DNA of 5,386 nucleotides, taken from JBMTVN01 sp046047235 (GTDB lineage: Bacteria > Verrucomicrobiota > Verrucomicrobiia > Limisphaerales > JAHDYP01). A model generated the notes under the pieces. That model saw only the letters and a program-made list of their open reading frames with translations, ran no database searches and was not told where the DNA came from. How positions within the stretch are numbered: the first letter of the stretch is position 1; each line of letters begins with the position of its first letter. A program made the position numbers and the translations under genes. Below, piece by piece: positions 1 through 3,211 of the stretch. Location: contig JBJOII010000208.1 of the NCBI GenBank assembly GCA_046047235.1, forward strand, positions 1 to 5,386. Direction: 5' to 3'.

Positions 1-245
1 GCGTTGTTCACCAGCAAATCCGGAACCCCCACCCTCTCCATCACCTCCCGTGCCCAATTGGAAACCGCCGCGTCATCACTCACATCTACCACACGGAAAT
101 GTTGCCCCGGATACTCCCCCGCCAACCGCTCAATCACACCCCCCGAACGCCCACACCCCACAACCCGATGCCCCGCCCGAATAAAACCGTCCACCATCGC
201 GAAACCCAAACCCCGCGTCACTCCAGTCACCACAATAGTCCTCAT
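1..245 (-). CDS. SDR-family NAD(P)-dependent oxidoreductase, N-terminal part (cut by left edge)
   Basis: The visible 81 residues are the start of a classical short-chain dehydrogenase/reductase, a soluble Rossmann-fold enzyme that oxidises or reduces alcohol/carbonyl groups with NAD(P)(H). Seen directly: a first beta strand followed by the dinucleotide-binding motif TGVTRGLG (residues 7-14, TGxxxGxG), a DVSD acidic turn (54-57) where the adenine ring is usually held, and LLVNN at 77-81 followed by a GC- codon that must be Ala, giving the family NNA motif. Arg33 after strand 2 (VVGCGRS) suggests preference for NADP(H); this is inference. The catalytic Ser and YxxxK lie beyond the window, so the substrate cannot be judged. 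The start is firm: ATG overlaps the upstream gene's stop as ATGA and is preceded by a strong AGGAGG. It is the second gene of a minus-strand operon. Confidence 0.93.
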   Translation of the reverse strand, partial: MRTIVVTGVTRGLGFAMVDGFIRAGHRVVGCGRSGGVIERLAGEYPGQHFRVVDVSDDAAVSNWAREVMERVGVPDLLVNN

Positions 246-598
246 GCTCTCCTCCTCCTGACCCCCATCTGACCGTAAACGGTCCCAAAGAAAAACGCCC
301 CACACCCCGTAATCCCCAGAATATAGCCAATCTTGTAAGGCACCCCGTTGTTCTTCGCCGCATAAATGGTCACATCCACCCCCGTCAGCAATGTCGGCAA
401 AGCCAAAGGCATGGACGCCCCCTGAAAAAACCCCTGACCAAAACCCGCCGCCCCCTCACGACGATCCAAACGCTGCCCAACCAGCTTCAAAACAAAGCCC
501 ACCGATAAGGCCACCGCCAACACAAGGACCAGTCGCCTGCACCTGCCCCAGACAGATACCCGATCGCTGTGCTCACCCTCGGCTGCCGCTTCTCGCAT
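242..598 (-). CDS. Small membrane protein of unknown function (118 aa)
   Basis: I do not recognise a named family. The product is 118 residues. It has a charged N-terminus, a clear membrane helix at about 23-40 (rich in L, V, A), a second hydrophobic stretch at about 57-72 (FFQGASMPLALPTLLTG), and a third helix at about 89-108 (KIGYILGITGCGAFFFGTVY). It ends in a polybasic tail, RRRRA. I recall similar small 'MPLALPxLLxGxDxxIYAxxN...YxIGYxLG' proteins from Verrucomicrobia, but only as hypotheticals. ATG at 598 is the first possible start, because an in-frame TAA lies 15 bases upstream (613-611). A GGGAGG stretch lies upstream but is too far away (about 19 nt) to be a normal ribosome site. The stop TGA overlaps the SDR start, so the two are co-transcribed and probably translationally coupled. 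The tail codons AGG AGG AGG AGA double as the SDR's Shine-Dalgarno. Confidence 0.8.
   Translation of the reverse strand: MREAAAEGEHSDRVSVWGRCRRLVLVLAVALSVGFVLKLVGQRLDRREGAAGFGQGFFQGASMPLALPTLLTGVDVTIYAAKNNGVPYKIGYILGITGCGAFFFGTVYGQMGVRRRRA
249..259 (-). promoter_or_regulatory. Shine-Dalgarno site of the SDR gene inside the preceding gene
   Basis: On the minus strand the bases before ATG(245) read AGGAGGAGGAGAGC, a near-perfect and repeated anti-16S match with 3-8 nt spacing. It lies within the last codons of the 118-residue membrane protein and spells its Arg-rich tail. It fixes the SDR start and shows that this genome does use Shine-Dalgarno sites. Confidence 0.85.
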
Positions 599-646
599 AG
601 GACGAAAAAATTAACCACCTCCCGCATCAAACAAAAGCACGGACTC

Positions 647-673
647 CCGCCCTCCGCCTCCGCCCTCCGCCCT
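647..673. repeat. Short CCGCC(C)T tandem repeat in divergent spacer
   Basis: Four head-to-tail units, CCGCCCT / CCGCCT / CCGCCCT / CCGCCCT, occupy the 125-bp spacer (599-723) between the minus-strand membrane protein operon and the plus-strand hydrolase. One unit has lost a C. The rest of the spacer holds an A6 run (605-610) next to a TTAA. It shows no convincing sigma-70 promoter or terminator. Confidence 0.6.
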
Positions 674-684
674 CAGCCCCGCCC
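663..684 (-). other. Candidate G-quadruplex motif
   Basis: Read on the minus strand, this stretch has four G-runs (GGG, GGGG, GGG, GGG) with loops of 1, 4 and 4 bases, fitting the G3+N1-7 consensus. Two further GGG runs follow at 652-650 and 648-646. It lies upstream of the 118-residue membrane protein gene on its coding strand, so it could form in the leader RNA or non-template strand. Because this strand is G-rich throughout, a chance match is quite possible. Confidence 0.4.
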
Positions 685-723
685 ACTCTTGCACGATCCA
701 TCCACCATCCCCATCCTCGGCCC

Positions 724-2085
724 ATGCGCCGATTCACCCGCTGGACCCTACGCCTCACCGCCCTCCTCCTCATCCTCCTCCTCCTCAGCCTCGCCTCCAC
801 CCTCACCACCCTCGACTCCCGCCCGTTCGAGCAAACCGACTACTACCAACAGTCTCTCTCCCAAATCCAAAACCCCACCAACGGATGGCAATCCACCGGC
901 CCCCTCCACGCCGGCTTCGCCAAAGCACTCCTCACCCCTCCCCTTAGCCCCATCCCACTCGCAGGCTTCGGCAACCGCAAAGGCGCCCCCGCAACCGGCG
1001 TGCACGACGACGTCTTCTCACGCGCCATCGCCCTCCGGGTCGGAACAAATACGCTGGTCTTCATCTCCGCCGATGCCCTGATCATCCCCCGGGAAGTGGC
1101 GGATATCACAGCCTCCAGACTCGCCTCAGAATCCAAACTGCCCCGCCACTCCATCTACTTCGGCGCCACCCATACGCACGCCTCCCTCGGCGGGTGGGGA
1201 CGCGGCACCGTCGGTGAAATGTTCGCCGGCCCTTTCAACCCCAAAAGCCTCACCTGGTTCTCGGACTGCCTGGTGAACGCCGCCACCAACGCTATCGCCA
1301 ACCTCTCGCCAGCCTCGCTCAGTAACTCCTCCTTCGAGGCCCCATCACTGGTCCGTAATCGCCTCGTCGGTAATTCCGGCCCCACGGAACCTACCTTTTC
1401 CTGCCTCTGGCTCCAAAAATCAAACGGCGACCAAGCTGTCATCGGGACGTTCTCCGCCCACGCCACCGTAGTGGGATCATCCAACATGCAGTTCAGCGGA
1501 GACTACCCCGGCGCGTGGTCCCATGCGCTTGAAAAAGAAGGGCTCCAGGTCGCCCTCTTCCTCGCCGGCCCCGTCGCCAGCCACTCTCCCGCCCCTCCCT
1601 CCGGCGGTTTCGAAGGCGCAATAACCATGGGGAACCAACTCGCAAGCCTCACCCTCCAGACTCACCCCCAAACCCCCGCCACCAACCAGATCACCCTCAA
1701 AACCCAAGGAGCCTTCATCCACCTGCCCAGAATGCAACCCCGCATCACTCAGTCCATCGCTCTACGCCCCTGGATCGCAAAGCAACTCCTCATCTCCCAA
1801 TCCGATGCCTTCATCCAGACAGTTGCTCTGAACCATACCCTCTTCACCAGCACTCCCTGCGACTTCAGTGACGAACTCGGTGATGCGATAGATGAATCTC
1901 TCCCGGACGAAAACTGGTCCTCCGTCTACACCAGCTTCAATGGCGACTACACCGGCTACGTCATCCCCTCTAAATACTACACCCTCCCGGGATACGAATC
2001 CCGGACCATGGCATTCTATGGCCCGGGATTCGCCAACTACCTCGCCGCCCTGCTGGGCGAACTGCACCAGCAGGTCACCAACTGA
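724..2085 (+). CDS. Exported neutral/alkaline ceramidase-family hydrolase (453 aa)
   Basis: Probable zinc amidohydrolase of the neutral/alkaline non-lysosomal ceramidase family (N-terminal domain type), which cleaves the N-acyl bond of ceramides and related lipids outside the cytoplasm. Seen: a signal peptide or anchor at about 8-27; GATHTHAS (148-154) matching the family's THTH zinc motif; RNR (211-213) where the family has an NRSP arginine; FSAHAT...SGDYPG (243-263) with the second zinc histidine, H246; VASHSP (284-289) aligning with the GDVSP nucleophile loop, so S288 is the candidate nucleophile; TPCDFSDE (377-384) at the PGEF position; and NGDYTGY...YGPG (406-435) matching the C-terminal Tyr-containing block. 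At 453 residues it is shorter than the roughly 650-residue Pseudomonas enzyme and lacks the C-terminal immunoglobulin-like domain. ATG 724 has no clear Shine-Dalgarno. Substrate is uncertain because several motif residues differ. Confidence 0.85.
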   Translation: MRRFTRWTLRLTALLLILLLLSLASTLTTLDSRPFEQTDYYQQSLSQIQNPTNGWQSTGPLHAGFAKALLTPPLSPIPLAGFGNRKGAPATGVHDDVFSRAIALRVGTNTLVFISADALIIPREVADITASRLASESKLPRHSIYFGATHTHASLGGWGRGTVGEMFAGPFNPKSLTWFSDCLVNAATNAIANLSPASLSNSSFEAPSLVRNRLVGNSGPTEPTFSCLWLQKSNGDQAVIGTFSAHATVVGSSNMQFSGDYPGAWSHALEKEGLQVALFLAGPVASHSPAPPSGGFEGAITMGNQLASLTLQTHPQTPATNQITLKTQGAFIHLPRMQPRITQSIALRPWIAKQLLISQSDAFIQTVALNHTLFTSTPCDFSDELGDAIDESLPDENWSSVYTSFNGDYTGYVIPSKYYTLPGYESRTMAFYGPGFANYLAALLGELHQQVTN

Positions 2086-2089
2086 CCTG
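2071..2089. terminator. Inverted repeat spanning both stops of a convergent pair (possible bidirectional stop signal)
   Basis: CAGGTCA (2071-2077) and TGACCTG (2083-2089) are perfectly complementary and separated by CCAAC, giving a 7-bp stem with a 5-nt loop. The left arm holds the minus-strand stop (TCA, 2075-2077) and the right arm holds the plus-strand stop (TGA, 2083-2085). No T-run follows on either strand, so it is not a standard Rho-independent terminator. It is the only terminator-like structure I see between the two converging genes. Confidence 0.35.
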
Positions 2090-2947
2090 ACTCAGGAACT
2101 TCAAGCTCTGCGGAACTTGATCCATCACGGTCGGGGACTCGTCCTCAATGAAATAGTGTCTCACCCCCGCCCGCTGAGCCGCTTCCAGGACAGCGGCCAA
2201 ATCCACCTGCCCCGTGCCCAAAGCCACATCGTTGCGCACATCCGTCCCCCCACTCAAATCCCCCTTCACACCCTTCCGCAGATCCTTCAAATGCATCAAT
2301 TTCCAGCGCTTGCCATACTTGTTCAGCAACGCCACAGGATCCTGCCCCGGATGCACGGTCCAAAGTACGTCCATCTGAAAACTCACCAGCTTCGGATCGG
2401 TCAACTCCATCAGAAGATCAAACAACGTCCCATCCCCATGCGGCTGAAACTCAAACCCGTGGTTGTGATAGAAAAACCGGATCCCCTCCTTGTTCGCCGC
2501 TGCCCCTGCCTTGTTAAACACCTCCGCCACCTCTTTACATTGCTCCTCGGTGAACGGACTCTTGTGCGCCGCCCACGCACAACCGGCAAACTTCAAACCC
2601 AAAGCCTTCGCCTCCTTCGCCACCGCCTCCGGATTATCCCGCCACTGGTCATACCCGAAATGACCCGAAATCGCCTTCAGCTTCCGCTTCTTTAACTCGG
2701 CCAGGAAGCTGTCCGCATCCATCCCATACGTCCCCGCCAACTCCACCTCCCGAAAACCAAACGCCGCCACCTTGTCCAACGTCCCTAAAACATCCCCGCT
2801 AAATGAATCGCGGAAGCTATACAACTGAACCCCAACCGGCCCGCGGAACTGCTTGCTCGTCCCAACCCCATCCTTGCCCGCCCCCACCAATGTTCCCGAA
2901 ATCAAAACGCTAACCAATGCCACCAATGATAATGTCGATCTAATCAT
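2075..2947 (-). CDS. Exported sugar isomerase/epimerase-like TIM-barrel protein (290 aa)
   Basis: Xylose-isomerase-like TIM barrel (AP endonuclease 2 family), of the type annotated as 'sugar phosphate isomerase/epimerase'. Seen: N-terminal signal peptide (MIR then a hydrophobic core to about residue 24), first barrel strand VGVQLYSFRD (38-47), REVEL (66-70), SGHFGY (94-99), FFYHNHGFEF (158-167), SFQMDVLWT (189-197), WKLMHLKDL (215-223), GTGQVDL (244-250) and HYFIEDES (264-271). By analogy with the fold, likely metal ligands are E166 or its neighbouring histidines, D193, H219 and E268. Length is normal for the family. I chose ATG 2947 because the signal peptide begins there. The longer frame to 3154 merely translates an intergenic repeat. 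The gene overlaps the ceramidase-like gene tail to tail by 11 bp. PVC bacteria carry many such exported paralogues near dehydrogenases; the actual substrate is unknown. Confidence 0.92.
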   Translation of the reverse strand: MIRSTLSLVALVSVLISGTLVGAGKDGVGTSKQFRGPVGVQLYSFRDSFSGDVLGTLDKVAAFGFREVELAGTYGMDADSFLAELKKRKLKAISGHFGYDQWRDNPEAVAKEAKALGLKFAGCAWAAHKSPFTEEQCKEVAEVFNKAGAAANKEGIRFFYHNHGFEFQPHGDGTLFDLLMELTDPKLVSFQMDVLWTVHPGQDPVALLNKYGKRWKLMHLKDLRKGVKGDLSGGTDVRNDVALGTGQVDLAAVLEAAQRAGVRHYFIEDESPTVMDQVPQSLKFLSQVSW

Positions 2948-2953
2948 GGCCAA

Positions 2954-2982
2954 AATAGACCACCCCAGCCCAGCTTTGCCAA
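2954..2982 (-). promoter_or_regulatory. Weak candidate sigma-70 promoter for the isomerase/epimerase gene
   Basis: On the minus strand, TTGGCA (2982-2977) and TCTATT (2959-2954) are separated by exactly 17 bases. The first matches the -35 consensus at 5 of 6 positions and the second the -10 at 4 of 6. Transcription would begin close to the ATG at 2947, giving a leaderless or very short leader. No Shine-Dalgarno precedes this ATG, which is consistent but does not prove it. Confidence 0.25.
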
Positions 2983-3073
2983 GCCCCCTAGACAGAGTTT
3001 CGGTACCCCCAAAACCCCACCCCCCATCCTTCCACCCAATAAACTTCAGCAGAGCCCTCACCCCTGCAGCAGC

Positions 3074-3103
3074 ATTCGCGTCGATTAGTGTCCATTCGCG
3101 GTT
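3074..3103. repeat. Tripartite 30-bp intergenic repeat, copy 1
   Basis: Built from three 10-bp units: ATTCGCGTCG, ATTAGTGTCC, ATTCGCGGTT. It lies in the 264-bp divergent spacer (2948-3211) and matches copy 2 at 25 of the first 29 positions. I recall this sequence style as a dispersed intergenic repeat in PVC and other environmental genomes. Confidence 0.75.
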
Positions 3104-3115
3104 CCAAACCAATCC

Positions 3116-3145
3116 CTTCGCGTCCATTGGCGTCCATTCGCGGTC
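3116..3145. repeat. Tripartite 30-bp intergenic repeat, copy 2
   Basis: Units CTTCGCGTCC, ATTGGCGTCC, ATTCGCGGTC lie in the same orientation as copy 1, offset by 42 bp. It is flanked by the inverted heptamers ACCAATC (3108-3114) and GATTGGT (3155-3161), which could pair around it. The remainder of the spacer (2983-3073, 3162-3174) shows no gene. Confidence 0.75.
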
Positions 3146-3174
3146 ACGAAACACGATTGGTGCCCCCTAGCGGT

Positions 3175-3202
3175 TTGCTTCCGGATTAATCCCCCCTAAA
3201 AT
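3175..3202 (+). promoter_or_regulatory. Weak candidate promoter for the PVC dehydrogenase gene
   Basis: TAAAAT at 3197-3202 matches the -10 consensus at 5 of 6 positions. TTGCTT at 3175-3180, 16 bases upstream, matches only the TTG of a -35. Transcription would start around 3209, almost at the ATG of 3212. The same TAA also closes the frame upstream of that start. Confidence 0.25.
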
Positions 3203-3211
3203 CCCCGGAGC

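Noticed and set aside
569..1081. Plus-strand open frame of 170 codons in another frame of the hydrolase start
   Set aside because: It translates to low-complexity Ser/Pro runs and overlaps the signal peptide and first domain of a recognised gene.
1987..2029. Hairpin CCGGGAT-ACGA-ATCCCGG with a further CCCGGGAT copy downstream
   Set aside because: It lies in the codons of the conserved C-terminal block of the hydrolase (PGYESR...YGPGF) with no T-run, so it is most likely a coincidence of codon choice.
724..2085. Carbohydrate esterase or plain Zn-peptidase identity for the hydrolase
   Set aside because: The THTH, SAHAT...SGDYPG and NGDYTGY...YGP blocks occur in the order and spacing of the ceramidase family, and no HExxH or GDS motif is present.
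1892..2695. Long plus-strand open frame (267 codons) opposite the isomerase gene
   Set aside because: It is antisense to a clear TIM-barrel gene and also covers the end of the hydrolase in another frame. The product is rich in Pro, Arg, His and Leu with no recognisable domain, as expected from C-rich shadow sequence.
3074..3145. Possible CRISPR array
   Set aside because: There are only two imperfect copies with a 12-bp gap and 10-bp internal units. There are no spacers of normal length and no cas genes.
2948..3154. In-frame N-terminal extension of the isomerase/epimerase (69 extra residues, minus strand)
   Set aside because: The extra peptide (REWTPMDAKG, REWTLIDANA) is just a translation of the two intergenic repeats, and the true signal peptide begins at ATG 2947.
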